Of a DNA stretch of 64,000 nt, positions 20,439 to 32,385 are shown one piece after another. The translations under genes and the position numbers were made by a program. The DNA is from Gonocerus acuteangulatus. Its lineage: Eukaryota > Arthropoda > Insecta > Hemiptera > Coreidae. The notes beneath the pieces were generated by a model that did not search any database, was not told where the DNA came from, and worked only from the letters and a program-made list of their open reading frames with translations. Where the stretch lies: NCBI GenBank assembly GCA_946811695.1, contig OX328123.1, positions 119,334,015 through 119,398,014 of the forward strand. The letters are read 5' to 3'. How positions within the stretch are numbered: position 1 is the first letter of the stretch; every line of letters begins with the position of its first letter.

Positions 20439-21111
20439 CGGATATCAGTAATTTTGTTTTACCCAGACTGCCCAGACCATCCGAGCCTATGTTTTAGGCT
20501 GTATCACCTTTCTTTATTTGATAAATAGTGTGTAATGTTTTAGCAAATTGTCTTACGTTTTCATTTATTTATTTAAGTTTTTGTGCATATTTTTTCTATT
20601 GTAAATAACACTTTTTTCAATTTATGATCATATAAGGCATTTTCATGTAGTATAAGGCATTTTTTATTAGATTATTTGACCTTACCTTTTTAAAATGAAT
20701 GCCCTTTAATAAATACTCAGATAAGGTAATATAACTTTAAAATACCATTATATAAGAATAAAAATAATACACGTAGTATAAATACAAATAGATCCAACTG
20801 TAGATATATATATATGCAATGCTACTTTCCAGTATTGCTCTGAACCATGGTTAATGCACTTAAGAATGATTACATTTTATTTTAAAAAATCTAGACCCCA
20901 CTTTATCAATTAATAATAAGAAAAACAGGAACAAAGCATTTCAGTAAAAACACGCAAATGACAAAATATCTCATGTAATGCGGGATAGTATCTGGATAGA
21001 AGACATTCCATGGGCCTGGACACGTTCAGGGAACGTCCCTTCTCCCAGAATATAGATAAACTCTCCGGCCCCAGGGTTATACTAATCCAAGACCTGTCCG
21101 TCACCAATGTG
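19747..21111. mobile_element. Possible piggyBac-like non-autonomous element
   Basis: The two ends are inverted: CACATTGGTGCCGGA at 19747 and TCCGTCACCAATGTG ending at 21111. The right end is followed by TTAA and the left is preceded by TTTA, one base away from TTAA. Related inner segments (CCCAGGGCCGG at 19793 and CCGGCCCCAGGG at 21065) extend the symmetry. No transposase frame was seen in the 1365 bp. Confidence 0.45.
20255..20432 (-). repeat. tRNA-like sequence next to poly-A (weak SINE candidate)
   Basis: On the minus strand TTTTGGGTTCAATTGCTGGG contains a B box (GGTTCAATTGC). A 25-bp A-run follows at 20407-20431 on the plus strand. No convincing A box. Confidence 0.3.
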
Positions 21112-21115
21112 TTAA

Positions 21116-22829
21116 CTTGTAATAAATCACAAGTCACTAATATAAGGGTGGGTATAGTGTGTGTTTACGTTAAATATAAATAAATATTTGTCTTTTCGCA
21201 CTGTAGCAAATAATTTTCCTGATTTCAAATGTAAAGTAAGTTGTAAACAAGCAGAATCCGTAAGCGGGAGCATTGTATTTTTTTGTAGAGAATTTCGTGC
21301 TTATGACACTAGAATTAACAGGAAACTAGCAGTAAAGAAGCGGGAATTACTAGCTCTTCCTCTTTGACTTCCGCTATTACAACAAATTATACAAACATGC
21401 TTCTTATTTATGTAACGTGTTTTAATGAAATTATCACAACTAACAAAACAAAAACTAATTCATAATTAACGCAAACAGAAAAAAACGTAAAAAAGAACTA
21501 AACCAATGGTTTTGAATTTAAAGTACAGAAATTCATTGAACGATCACATCTAAAGATGCATGAACCATTTTTGTAAAATATTTCTTAAGCACAAGATACT
21601 AAGCACTTTTCAACTTTTGCGAACCGCCTTGGACATATTTAAGATAATATACGAGAAAATCTCCAGAAATTTCCAGTTTTATAATTAATTTCTCATGTCT
21701 AGTTCGAATAATTTAATTACTCATATCAAGTTACCTATAAAACGTGTACCTGGAAGCATAAAACGGCAGAGGCACTACTCCAAATAGAGAGAGGAAGTAA
21801 ACTTGCCACAAATGCAGTCTGAACTACAAATAAAATCGCCTTGTGGATGGTTACAATTTAGTTCGTGAAAGTAGTGTTGAAAAGGAGTTGTAGCAGCGAG
21901 GTGAGATCCACCAACGCCGTCAAGGTCACACCACGCCTTACTTGCCTCTATGCTTATCTCTGGAGCGGGAACCCGCGTAAATATAAAATTGCGGGTAATG
22001 AGAGGCATGGGATGTAATGCCGGCTAATGGACGAAAACACACCATGTGCTATTGTGAAATAGAGTTAAAAGTTGTCAAGTGGGATTCACTGATGCCAGGC
22101 CATACTAGGTATAATATTTACTTGCGCAAGTAATAGCCTAAGGAATGTACATACTTTTCTTGTAAGCATATGTATAGTTGTGCAATTGTGGATGCATGAA
22201 ACATGCTCATATTTCTTATAATATTTGTACCAAAGCATGCAGAGTAGCACATTTTTAATTTATATTTATTTTTTATTTTATTGATAAAACAAAGATTCAA
22301 AAAACTAATTATTTGTATTATTGAGTTTTTGCATGAAAAAAAATTTAAGTTTATATTTTAATTAAAATTATTATGATCAGTAGTATTGCAAGAATCAGGT
22401 TTTTTTTATTAATTATATTATCATTAATTTAACAGATTCTTTACATTTTTTTATTCTGCAATTACCTCATCCTTAAAAATCGATTGCCTCCTAAGAGTTA
22501 ACAGGGTTAACGCGGTTCATGTTTGGAGTTTTCGCTCTGGAAATCCGTCCCAAATTCCGTCCGGCGATGGCTTAAGTTTTTGAAGAATCTTCATTTTTCC
22601 TAAATTTCCCTGAGGACTTTCCAAAGAACTCAGTATAATATTTGGCGTTCTTTCAAATCTTTCCAGAAATCGCAGAAATAAGATGATTCTTAAGCATAAT
22701 AAAAATCCGAAAATAGGGATCAAATGAAAATGAGATTTTGATTTCTTATCATTCAAGGCGAAATATGATGGTTTCCTAATCTAAGCTTCCTAAAACATAC
22801 CAAACATAAGCATTGGACGGCAAGCACGC
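21116..22829. other. Non-coding, nothing recognised
   Basis: Several short frames (for example 21775-22008 minus, 22517-22756 minus) lack recognisable motifs. TTAACAGGGTTAA at 22498 may be a decayed piggyBac-type end, but nothing matches it nearby. Confidence 0.4.
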
Positions 22830-22865
22830 CGAAATGACGCAGTTCCTATGAACCGGACTTTATTT
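22830..22865 (-). repeat. Solo terminal motif of family B/C elements
   Basis: On the minus strand AAAGTCCGGTTCATAGGAAC and TGCGTCATTTC match the shared terminus AAGTCCG...CGCAGGAACTGCGTCAT. Confidence 0.5.
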
Positions 22866-23464
22866 AATGGACTTCACCTACTAATATTTTTATTAAATTT
22901 GTCCAAATTATTTAAACGCATTAACCAACATACAACAACACATACATACAAGAAAAACTATAAAAGGAATAATGAATGTTAATACATTATGTAAATAAAT
23001 GCGATTAAATTAAGACTTGAATGGAAGTGAATAAATGGACTCTTTGCTGGGAAATTTGCATACAATTGAATAGGCCGTTAATTCTAAGAAGGCTAATTTT
23101 TCAATTTGAATTTCCATGATAATCAGAGAAAAGCTGCTTAATAGTGCTATTCTCTTCTTCTGAATAGTATTCCTTCAAAGGATTTTTTTTTTGGATTAAA
23201 GAATTCTCAAGACCATCTTATCCGTCAATGTTTTATGAAAAAATACCTTTATTATCAAAAAAAATTAAATCGTAGAAATTTGGATTTACTCAGTGCGTCT
23301 CTTCAAGGGGAGAATAGGTTTGATTTCAATGGGTATTAATACTTTTCGAAACATTGTATTTTATTTATTATTTATTAAGAGTTTCGCAACATCTGGCGAC
23401 TTGCTCTTTAACAGTAAAGCAAGATATACCATCGAAACATTGTAGCTATTGGGGTTTTACACAT
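22866..23464. other. Non-coding, nothing recognised
   Basis: AT-rich with no supported frame or repeat. Confidence 0.45.
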
Positions 23465-23790
<326 letters not shown>

Positions 23791-23826
23791 GTTCATTACA
23801 AATACAAAAGAGCAAAACTATTCGTA

Positions 23827-23831
<5 letters not shown>

Positions 23832-23893
<62 letters not shown>
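23832..23893. repeat. (TA)n microsatellite, 62 bp
   Basis: Pure tract immediately left of the mariner-like element at 23901, consistent with insertion at a TA site within it. Confidence 0.95.
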
Positions 23894-23898
<5 letters not shown>

Positions 23899-23900
23899 TA

Positions 23901-25297
23901 TACTGGGTGTTTCGGGTTAAGTGGCCAAACTGAAAATATAAACTAAGGACATAGAAACTAAGGAAATAGAAAAATATTTCCTCTGAAGGTATGTTCGCAA
24001 ACGCTTTGTTTAGGAGATACGCACACCTAAAGAGTTTCATTGCTATGAATTATTTGCGTTATATGAAATAAATAAACCCTATTTATTTGTTCTAACTGCT
24101 TTATAATAAGCATTGAAATTCATATTAAATGTTTTTCAAAGCGAAGGTATGTCCGCTAATATAAAAACTATTGTCAACATGAGGATTAATACTATCATGG
24201 ATAAAGATTAATAAGGAGATAGGATTGAGAACTGTCAATAACGTTTATAAGTTTGTTATTTACTATTGCAGAGTACTCATCATTATGCCTTCAATTTATA
24301 CTAATGGTGAATATGCCGTTATGGTGTTTTTGTACGGTTTTTGCATAGGTAATACTAATGAATATGCCAGACAATTTCCGAATAGACGAGTACCAAACAA
24401 GTGTATCTTTAGCTCCATATTTCATAATCTTAGAGAAACTGGTACATTTGCTATAATACCATGTGCTGATAGTATTTTTTTTCACTTTACGAAATGAAGA
24501 AAGGAGTAGATTAGATTTTCATGATAACCCATCTGGCAGTGTACGAAGAGCTGGAGCAGAATTAAATATTACGCCGACTACAGTATGGAGAACTCTCATT
24601 GCAGTTAGACTTCGCCCATATCATTATCAACGGGTACAAAATTTTTTACCACAGGGCTATCGGAAAGAAAAAGCTTTTTCAGATTGTTAGTCAAATCAAG
24701 TTGAGCGTAATCCATAATTTTCTGAAAACTTTCTCTAGACAGATAAAGCTACCTTCACAAGAAGAGGTATCTTCAATCACCTCTGGTCGCAGAAAAATCC
24801 CCAAGCACTTCGCGAGCATAATTTTTAGCATTCAGTGGAGTGTGTTTTAATAGGTCCTCACCTCGACCTGAAGAGGTCCTAAACGTTAACTATCCCAATC
24901 AATGGATTGGCTGCGCAGGACTATTTGATTGGCCTGCACGCTCTCCAGACATCAGACCACTGGATTTTTTTTGTTTGGGGTGATATTAAACAAAACGTCT
25001 ATGCAAGAACGGTGAGTGATCTTAATTCCTTACGAAGAAGGATAATTAAATCTTGCGAAACTATAACACATATCCAGTGCCGATATGGGACTGGTGCTCT
25101 TGAAGAAAGGTGCCGAGCCTGTCTTAATGCTCAAGATTATTACTTTGAACAATATTTAATATGAATTTAATGTTTAAGTTTAATTAATTAAGTAGTTAAT
25201 TCATAACAACGAAAATCTTTAGGTGTCCGTATCTCCAATACAACGCGTTTGTGGACATACCTTCAGAGGAAATTATTTTCTTGTTTTGAGGTCCTTA

Positions 25298-25302
<5 letters not shown>
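23901..25302 (+). mobile_element. Degraded mariner-like element (DUF4817-type transposase)
   Basis: The left end TACTGGGTGTTTCGGG is of the mariner type and lies at the edge of a (TA)n tract. Long subterminal inverted repeats are visible: TTTCCTCTGAAGGTATGT and GGAGATACGCACACCTAAAG near 23970-24035, and their complements near 25215-25275. The extreme right end is lost in a second (TA)n tract (25301-25365). The transposase inside is broken. Confidence 0.75.
24283..25161 (+). pseudogene. Mariner-like transposase remains (DUF4817 N-terminus)
   Basis: The N-terminal block MPSIYTNGEYAVMVFLYGFC, then FPNRRVPNKCIF and LRETGTFA, is the DUF4817 helix-turn-helix seen in insect Tc1/mariner-like transposases. 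The second DNA-binding block, AGAELNITPTTVWRTL and PYHYQRVQNFLPQ, follows in another frame. A catalytic-core start (TDKATFTRRGIFNHLWSQKN) is recognisable, with Glu-to-Lys after the first Asp. The family's HDGAPPH-like second-Asp segment is missing: the sequence jumps from IGPHLDL to WIGCAGLFDWPARSPD, indicating an internal deletion. The WPARSPDIRPLDFF motif with the third Asp is present. Several frameshifts and stops make it non-functional. Confidence 0.8.

Positions 25303-25365
<63 letters not shown>
25301..25365. repeat. (TA)n microsatellite, 65 bp
   Basis: Truncates the right terminus of the mariner-like element. Confidence 0.95.
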
Positions 25366-25368
<3 letters not shown>

Positions 25369-26158
25369 ATATTAAGCAAATTATTCAGGAATGTAATAAA
25401 TTCTGATTCTTGAATTGAAATATGACTCTTTGTAATACAAATAGTATTTTTATTCTGAAGGCAGTTAAAGCGTTTTTTATACGACAGACTTTAATTATAC
25501 AATATTTTATTCTATGTTGGCAACTTTCAAAATATTACCTTAGTAAAGCAAGGATGTTATTTAACTTATCAGAAAACAGGTGCATTCCTGGAGGAAAGGA
25601 AGAAAAATCCTAATTTCCTTAAAAATGATTAAGCTTTCGAAAATCCCCCCAAATTTCAGCGGGGTATGGAACTTTCTTGTCACATTTAATTCAGCTTGTT
25701 GAATATATTTATTTATTTTTTACTTTTTGTCCACGAATGTCTCTTTTATTTCTAAATTATGAAAGTTTTATAGAAAATGCTGGTAAGTTGTAAAACTTAA
25801 CAAAAAAATAAAACTAGTTTATCTCTCTGAAATTAAAACTTTAACAGCAAAGTTTTATTTCATTGTATTGTTAGGGAGGAGAAAATAAAATACAAGAGCC
25901 CGCTGATTACAGAAATAAAACATTTAGAAGTAAATCATTTTAAAATGAAGCACAAGATTGTGATTTAGGAAAATGCTTTTCAAGTATTAAATAAAGAAAG
26001 TTTTTAAATCCATTTTCCTGATGAGTGCTGCTCGTTGTTAGAAGGTTTTTATGAGTTTTTGGGAATAACAGCTATATATCTTGAAGAAGTGGAGTTTCCC
26101 CTCATGTCTCCATTAGGCTGTGGGGAATCGCACGCCCCTTTGTTGTTGAGCAACTTTG
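25366..26158. other. Non-coding, nothing recognised
   Basis: AT-rich with short frames only. Confidence 0.45.
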
Positions 26159-26159
26159 A

Positions 26160-26197
26160 GCGGGTTTCCTCTCTCCCTACATAGGAAGGAAACCCGC
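26160..26197. repeat. Hairpin with 11-bp stem (dispersed)
   Basis: GCGGGTTTCCT (26160-26170) pairs with AGGAAACCCGC (26187-26197). A related hairpin at 29948-29977 shares the TCCCTMCATAGG loop region but has a different, also perfect, 11-bp stem. Confidence 0.7.
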
Positions 26198-26765
26198 TTA
26201 TGACCCGATAATCACGACGTTGACCCGATAATGCAATTGGTTATAAACCCAACTACACACTCAAGTGACTTAAAAATAGGATAAAGGAAGTGCTATAAAA
26301 ATAATATCTTACTAACCAGATGTGCTCTTTTCGACTTTACAAATACTTTCCTATTTATAAAAGTTCCCTAAGGTTGCAAAATCTATACATTTCAAGAAAC
26401 AGTTAATAGGCATGACAAGTTTTCGGATCTTCGTATATTTTTGTAAATATCTCGAAAACGGTTGGGCAATTGTGGTAAGTGAAGGCTAACAATTCGAAAG
26501 CTTACTTAATGCTCTACAAAAAAGGCTTTAAAGCAATTTTCGATTGGGCGATGTCAATCGGAGGAATATGTGCTTAAAACTTCGCAACTTCTTTTATTCT
26601 TTTTAACGAATTTTTGTCTTTGTTTAACTCACTTTTTAATTGTAATTATAGTAAAAAAAGATGTGAACATAGTGTTTTCCTGGAGCGAACGTGGTAGTCA
26701 TTTCCGCTTATGATATTGTCAGTTTTCTATTGTGGCGCCTTCTCTTCGAAATTTCATTTAGTTAT
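26198..26765. other. Non-coding, nothing recognised
   Basis: No supported frame. Unlabelled repeats may be present but no second copy was found in the window. Confidence 0.4.
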
Positions 26766-26769
26766 TTTT

Positions 26770-26880
26770 CACGAAAGATCAAAATCCACCAATAACTGCT
26801 TCTTTACTTTACTAATGGTACTAGAGATATGAACGGGAATGCGCTAATATGGCCCAGTTCCAGCGCTTGGGACTTTTACA
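26770..26880 (-). mobile_element. Family B fragment with terminal motif
   Basis: TAACTGCTTC...TTTACT and CTAGAGATATGAACG, followed by GCGCTAATATGGCCCAGTTC, parallel the reverse of 58120-58205. This is a diverged end of the same element. Confidence 0.45.
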
Positions 26881-29057
26881 TGGTTCTTATTGGTTGGATC
26901 TACCAAGTTTCTTTAAAAAGAACAGCTTTCACAGTTTCTTTAAGAAAAACGTCTGGTAGACTTTCGGTATCTAAAAGGTACGTTTCATAATGAAAGTTTC
27001 CAAAAATGATTTTCTTACAGCGACCTCAGTGTCTACTGTGGAAAGTACTAAAAATGATCTGTGGGGGTGATAAGTTTAATATTTTCCCCTGTTTCATAAT
27101 GAATCTCGTATCAAGTATGAACCTGCCTTTCTATTTCCTCCTGAGTATTGGATATTTTCCTTGGTGTAGGTATTGTCAGGAGTGCTTCATAACGACCACC
27201 GCCAGTACATGATTGTTAGAAATGATTTATCTCTTGACCCAGTTGAAGAGGATATACCAGTCTATAACTCTCTAACTAGGGGGTAGTTTGAGTTTTGTAG
27301 TTTGTGGTTGTGTTTCTGCTTTGCCTCAAGGTTTACACTTAGTCTGAGTGGAGATAACTGTTTATTTTAATAGTTTCTGCACAGTCACACGTGTGTGTAT
27401 CTATGAATGTCTTCACATAACTCTTAATTAATTTCTAGATCTCTTAGAGTTTATTAATGACGGTTTCTACATGACAATTTATCGTTTAACTACATAAATC
27501 GGGCGCTAATTTCCCAACACAAAAATAATTAGTCTTAAGATTCCTCAAATGCGGTAAATTATTTTAAAAATTAGGCCTAGCTAATCAAACTTGGATGAAA
27601 AACTGGTAAAATAACCCTTATCAGATGTACAATCCATAGAAATATTTTCGGAAATCAATTTCAAAATAATTTAAAACCAATTCATTATTTTCAATATTCT
27701 TGTTATTTATGTTACTGAAAGGACATTTCATTGGTCTGCAATCAAGAAAGAAATGAATCTGCAGTCAGATTTCTTCTATCTCATCTAATTTTATAGCAAA
27801 TTTATAAAATATGAAGAGTAATAATAGACTACAACCTTGTGCAAGTCATAAAGGTTTATGCTAAACCATGGATTTTGGGTACCACTCCAGCCATGTTTTT
27901 CGTTACTAATATCAAATTTACTTACAAATCAGATGAGATAGAAGAGATCCGATTGCAGATTCTTTTTCTACATTAAACATTATTCAAGGTAGTGCTATTA
28001 TAATTTTTGAGACGGTTCAAATTTATGACGATTTTCTGAGAAGTTATTATGTTTGAAGTCCTATATTTCTGGATATGCTCTACAGATTTTAATAGGTGTT
28101 GGATTTCGATAAACGAGATTTAATGCCCTACAATTTGCATTTTTTCCGTTTTTAATTGGTAAATCGGGACTTCGGTTTTAAATTTGAGGAAAAACGTGGT
28201 TATTCGTTTTTCCCGTCTTTCCAAGAATTGGAGGGTGATGCAGAAAAACGGATTGAACCTCAAAACTTAGGCATCGAGTTCTACAAGAAATGGTATATAG
28301 ATCTCTTAGGACAATTTCGTTGTAGACCAGTGTAATGAGTGTTTAATACGCTTTTTCGTAACTTTTAATGTTTCCTATCTGATCTTTTCCGTTAGTAGGA
28401 TGCTGTTCCTCAGGACAATTTGTCGACAACTTCTTTATTATTTTAAGCTTACATATTAAAAAAAAAAAAAAAAAAAAAAAATTGTATCAAGTGGCAAGAG
28501 GAGTGTTTGACATTTCGCTGATTTTCAAAATTTTGACAACTGTTGCGAAATCTTGTTAGGTGCAAGATGACCAATAAATATTCTACTAGAAATGTTCAGT
28601 TGTACATTTCTGCAGGACCGTCTGTATCTATCCGAGAAGACTTCCAAAATGAACCAGGAATTAGCCTTATTACGTATGTATTTAATATTTCTTGCCATTA
28701 AACAGTTCCCTGGTCTACAAAGGCCCAAAGTGAAACATTTATTACTACAAAAGTCTTATATTTCACTACATCCCTCCAATTTATTAAGCGGCAGATATTT
28801 ATATGACGAAATTAGAGAATAATATGCTTAAGTGCAAAATTCAATTGCAAAAAAGTATAATATTTCTCTGTATTCGTGTATTTATTAATCGGAAGAGATT
28901 TATACACCAAAGTGCCTGCCACTAGAGATAATTCCAATCTTTTAACAACCCACTAATTGGTGCTTTATGAACTGTCCACCAATTGTACACGGAATAACAT
29001 AACTAAGAGAATATCTGAAGGAGAAGCGACACTGGTTGGAGGGGTTTGTGTGTAATT
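26881..29057. other. Non-coding, nothing recognised
   Basis: Includes a 24-bp A-run (28459-28482) and short frames (27006-27212, 28525-28728, 28592-28822) with no motifs. I see no gene. Confidence 0.45.
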
Positions 29058-29165
29058 GTCGTCCGAGTGGTGTGTTGGTCGTCGAGAGGGTCCCAGAGGA
29101 GAGTCCGTGATTTAGTCTTGGTCCTCCTGAATATGCATAGAACGGGACCCTGACTTACTCCTCCT
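29058..29165 (+). repeat. tRNA-Ser/Leu-like SINE head (candidate)
   Basis: TTGTCGTCCGAGTGGTGTG resembles the class II tRNA D-arm with A box, and GTGATTTAGTCTTGGTCC could be a decayed B box. A GGGTCCCAGAGGAGA segment lies between them. The match is partial and no second copy is seen. Confidence 0.35.
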
Positions 29166-29449
29166 GTAAACTACGGATGATATATCCACCCCCCGGGCAA
29201 GAACTCACTTCTAGGGCACTTCTTAATGTACGCAACTCATTTGCATAATTCTTTATGCGTTTCCCTTCCCTTACTTGTTGCTTCGCCACTTTATCATTGT
29301 CTCTCTCTGGTAGAACCATCTAGAGCTGAAAGAGGATAAAGAGCACAGTGTACAGGGATTATTCAATTTAAATTGATTTGCAAATTCAATAGAACACATT
29401 AAATTTGGCATACAACCTATGCCTATGCATGAAACTAAAACTTTATTAT
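29166..29449. other. Non-coding spacer
   Basis: Nothing recognised. Confidence 0.4.
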
Positions 29450-29720
29450 TATTATCGGGATAGGTTTCCTCTGATTCCGGGCAACTCAATTTATTTCGGG
29501 GGATTTCTACCCAACTGAAATAAATAATATGTATATTTACATGTACATACATTTACTGGATATTTAAGAAGTATCGGAGGATTCACTCGGCATCCTGATG
29601 GACAGCGTGCTGTTTCTAGTTCGCTTTTGGTGGCCAGGTAATACACTTGCATGCCTGCACTATTCATGTGTCCAGTCTATTGCATGCGTTTTTATGTATT
29701 TCTTGGCCAATATCTGACAG
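29450..29720 (+). repeat. Dispersed repeat E, uninterrupted copy (empty site)
   Basis: Homologous to 53440-53642 plus 57074-57118: GGGGGATTT.TA, CTGGATATTTAAGAAGTATC, CGCTTTTGGTGGCCAGGTAA and ATTTCTTGGCC. At 29671 TCCAGTCTATTG is continuous, whereas in the other copy a 3.4-kb element splits this site. Type unknown. Confidence 0.75.
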
Positions 29721-29940
29721 AAGCGTGAGAAGGATCACTCTCCTCCAAGCTGAAGACAGTGCTTAATTGCATACTTCTTAAATATTCTTAATCCTACATG
29801 CTAGTATGGCATCGGAGCACCGCTTGAACTGCTTCCGATCTCAAGGTCTGGAAATTATTCCCTCTGGAGCAGACCACTCCAGATTCGCACATGCTTGGAA
29901 GTGGTGGCTTTCATTCGCCACTTTGAGTGGGTAGTGCATT
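29721..29940. other. Non-coding spacer
   Basis: Nothing recognised except GCCACTTTGAG, shared with 26148. Confidence 0.35.
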
Positions 29941-29947
29941 TTAGCGC

Positions 29948-29977
29948 GGTTCCTCCCTCCCTCCATAGGGAGGAACC
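29948..29977. repeat. Hairpin with 11-bp stem, second copy
   Basis: GGTTCCTCCCT (29948-29958) pairs with AGGGAGGAACC (29967-29977), loop CCCTCCAT. It is preceded by TTTTAGCGCGGTTCC, like the family B terminus at 38445. Confidence 0.7.
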
Positions 29978-30284
29978 CATTATCATATATATCATATATA
30001 AGGTTGATCTCATGACGCAATCCGGAAGTGCCGACTAGAAAATTTTGCGTTTCAGAACCCCTAGAGACCGAAATTGATGGTGGTTCAAATTTGTATTATA
30101 CTTACTATCAGGTATAGCACCCAGGGAAGGTGGTCATGGGGCGTTTACTGTTCGTGACCTTGCGTTAGTGTAGGTGTTTAGTGTAAAGTGTGTGTTGTGT
30201 GTGCGGTGTACTGTTACTCGGGAAGGGAGGGTCGTAAAGCCCCAAGCAACTCCGCTCATCAGTCGCTCCCTGCCTATTTATTAT

Positions 30285-30537
30285 TATTTTCGACACATTC
30301 CAATCCATGGTCGTAAGAACAATAGTCAATGCTCCCTTCTACGTTTCGAACCTCAACCTCCATAAAGACCTCAATATCCCATTCGTTAAAGATGTTGTAT
30401 TATCCAGATTCCAACGTTTCCATCCTAAACTTTCCACTCATAAAAATCCTGAAGTCCTCTCTCTATCAAGCGTCACCCACCCACTCTCTCCACCGAGGCG
30501 ACTCAAAAGACATTGGCCTAGAGATCTGCTGCAGTGA
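30285..30537 (+). pseudogene. LINE reverse transcriptase C-terminal fragment (jockey-like)
   Basis: The frame reads FDTFQSMVVRTIVNAPFYV, then SNLNLHKDLNIPFV and RLKRHWPRDLLQ before a stop at 30535-30537. The pattern R.IVNAP.YVSN..LH.DL.IP is characteristic of the C-terminal end of jockey-clade ORF2. The catalytic domain is absent, so this is a 5'-truncated copy. Sequence to about 30790 may be its 3' UTR, as the following DNA is AT-rich and ends in a (TA)n tract. Confidence 0.8.
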
Positions 30538-30791
30538 CCAAGTGAAGTGTTAGCAATGGCTTTCTCTTTCTTCAAGTGCGACAATTTTCTGTGTCTCACC
30601 GATCTCTCTTCGACTCCAGCAACTGGTCGGAGCAGAAGGGTGCTTGTGTAGGCCCCTCTCAACGTCATCTGAGCGTCTTTCTGGCGTTAATCGAGGATGA
30701 AGTTGGGAGGCCTTGAGCACAGAACCTTCATATTGTATCATTCATCATATTACCAGATGTATTTATATACAGAATGTAATAATCAATAAAG

Positions 30792-30794
<3 letters not shown>
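30538..30794 (+). other. Probable LINE 3' UTR
   Basis: Directly follows the ORF2 stop. No poly-A tail was identified with certainty. Confidence 0.35.

Positions 30795-30848
<54 letters not shown>
30795..30848. repeat. (TA)n microsatellite, 54 bp
   Basis: Pure dinucleotide tract. Confidence 0.95.
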
Positions 30849-30854
<6 letters not shown>

Positions 30855-31488
30855 TTTCGACAAGGTTGTGCTTTGCAATTTAAGCCTGATACTCTTTTTT
30901 CCAATATGCAATACATATTAGATATTTAACCAATATGCAATTTAGACGACGCTGCACATTTCTGTTTTATAAAATATTTTTTTATTTTTTCCGAACGCAA
31001 TCAACATGCTTATTTCCTAATTTGTATAAGTGGAAGACATTAAAATGATTTGATTAATATCCAAATATCTATTCGAATCTTTCCAATTGTCAGGAGGGAT
31101 ATTTTTAGATTAATAAAATTGAAAATATAGATAGATAAACGCTTAAATGTATTCATAAATCAGTTTAAGCACATTCCTCAGAAAATTGGTGAGTTCGCAT
31201 TACTTTCCCGACAAATGTCCTTAAACCTGATGAATAGCTTTAACATTTTATCTACATAATTTCAATTTAATTTGACCAGCTGACTCAATCTAAAAATGAC
31301 AATACCTAACCTTTGTTGTTCCCCATTGGCAGACTCTAACGAGTTTTTCTGAAAGGAGTGAAAATAACGCTCGGTAACGGGAAAATAATTAACAATATCC
31401 TGAATAAACACCTATCCCTAATCGACTGGTTTTGTATTTTTGCAAAACATCTCTCTTTTTAAGTGAGCACAATGAATTCCGGGTTTCA
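30849..31488. other. Non-coding, nothing recognised
   Basis: AT-rich; no frame above background. Confidence 0.45.
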
Positions 31489-31492
31489 TTAA

Positions 31493-31600
31493 CCCTATAG
31501 TAACGTCGGGGAGGGGGGGGGGTGACCACGGGTATCCATCGGGTCCCGATACCTGCGTGTCCCTCATCCATGCGCTTCCAACAGTTGTCTTATCTTTAGC
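31493..31600 (+). mobile_element. piggyBac-like end fragment
   Basis: Begins CCCTATAGTAACG directly after TTAA (31489-31492). Sequence to 31600 (CGGGTATCC, GGGTCCCGATACCTGC, CAACAGTTGTCTT) aligns with 59641-59763 of the piggyBac-like MITE. No matching right end was seen. Confidence 0.5.
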
Positions 31601-31945
31601 CATTTCAAGGTTTTCGGAAGTTAATTTTGTGTTTCTTCAAATATTTAATGTCCTTCTCCCTCCATCATTTGAGACGGAAATATAGTTCAATTATCAATAA
31701 TTCGTAGCCAAAGTAAATATTACTTCCAGATGGACTAATTATGATGGTTAACCAAATCATAGTCTCGTTTGGTATGGGAATGCTGAGTAACAAGTTTCGT
31801 GGCTGTAATTTCTTGAGTACAATGTCAATAGTTATATTTCTTTCGAAAGCGATAAGTACATACATGTTACATTCAAACTTATACATGCATTACAACAAAC
31901 AGCCTTTAGAAAGTATACTTTAAGAAGGAAATATTTATACTATAC
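31601..31945. other. Non-coding, nothing recognised
   Basis: Short overlapping frames on both strands (31665-31886, 31741-31923) without motifs. Confidence 0.4.
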
Positions 31946-31947
31946 TA

Positions 31948-32314
31948 GCTGTTACACGGCGTGCCATGCTACACCTACTTTCTGCGTCTAGAAAATCCAT
32001 AATAAATTAGAAACCAAATAAGTAATATTAAAATCTAATAACACAAACCTTCGAAATGTGAGTCCTACAAGATTTTAACCTAGCCTATGACATTGACCGT
32101 ATCAAGGCCTACTTGTGTGCCTAGTTTGATGGAAATCGGTAAAACGATGTGGATTTGTGTAAGGAACAAACATGCAGACAGACAGCTGGTAGACGTTTTT
32201 GATCTAGCTTACGAGACTTCCCGGATCAAGACCTATCAGGGTTCCAAGTTTGGTCAAAATCAGTCAAACGGTGTGGATTTGTATAAGGAAGAAACAGAAA
32301 AACAGACAGACACG

Positions 32315-32383
<69 letters not shown>
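31948..32383 (+). mobile_element. Helentron/DINE-like non-autonomous repeat
   Basis: Starts TACTAGCTGTTACACGGCGT, a usual 5' start for these insect repeats. It contains two imperfect direct repeats of about 100 bp, each with a CAAG/CTAGTTTGRTSRAAATC block, AAACGRTGTGGATTTGT and CAGACAGACA. It ends in a (TA)n tract at 32314-32382. No protein is encoded. Confidence 0.6.
32314..32382. repeat. (TA)n microsatellite, 69 bp
   Basis: 3' microsatellite block of the Helentron-like repeat. Confidence 0.95.

Positions 32384-32385
<2 letters not shown>

Noticed and set aside
30438..30741. Two minus-strand frames of 63-76 codons
   Set aside because: They overlap the sense LINE ORF2 C-terminus and its UTR and have no motifs.
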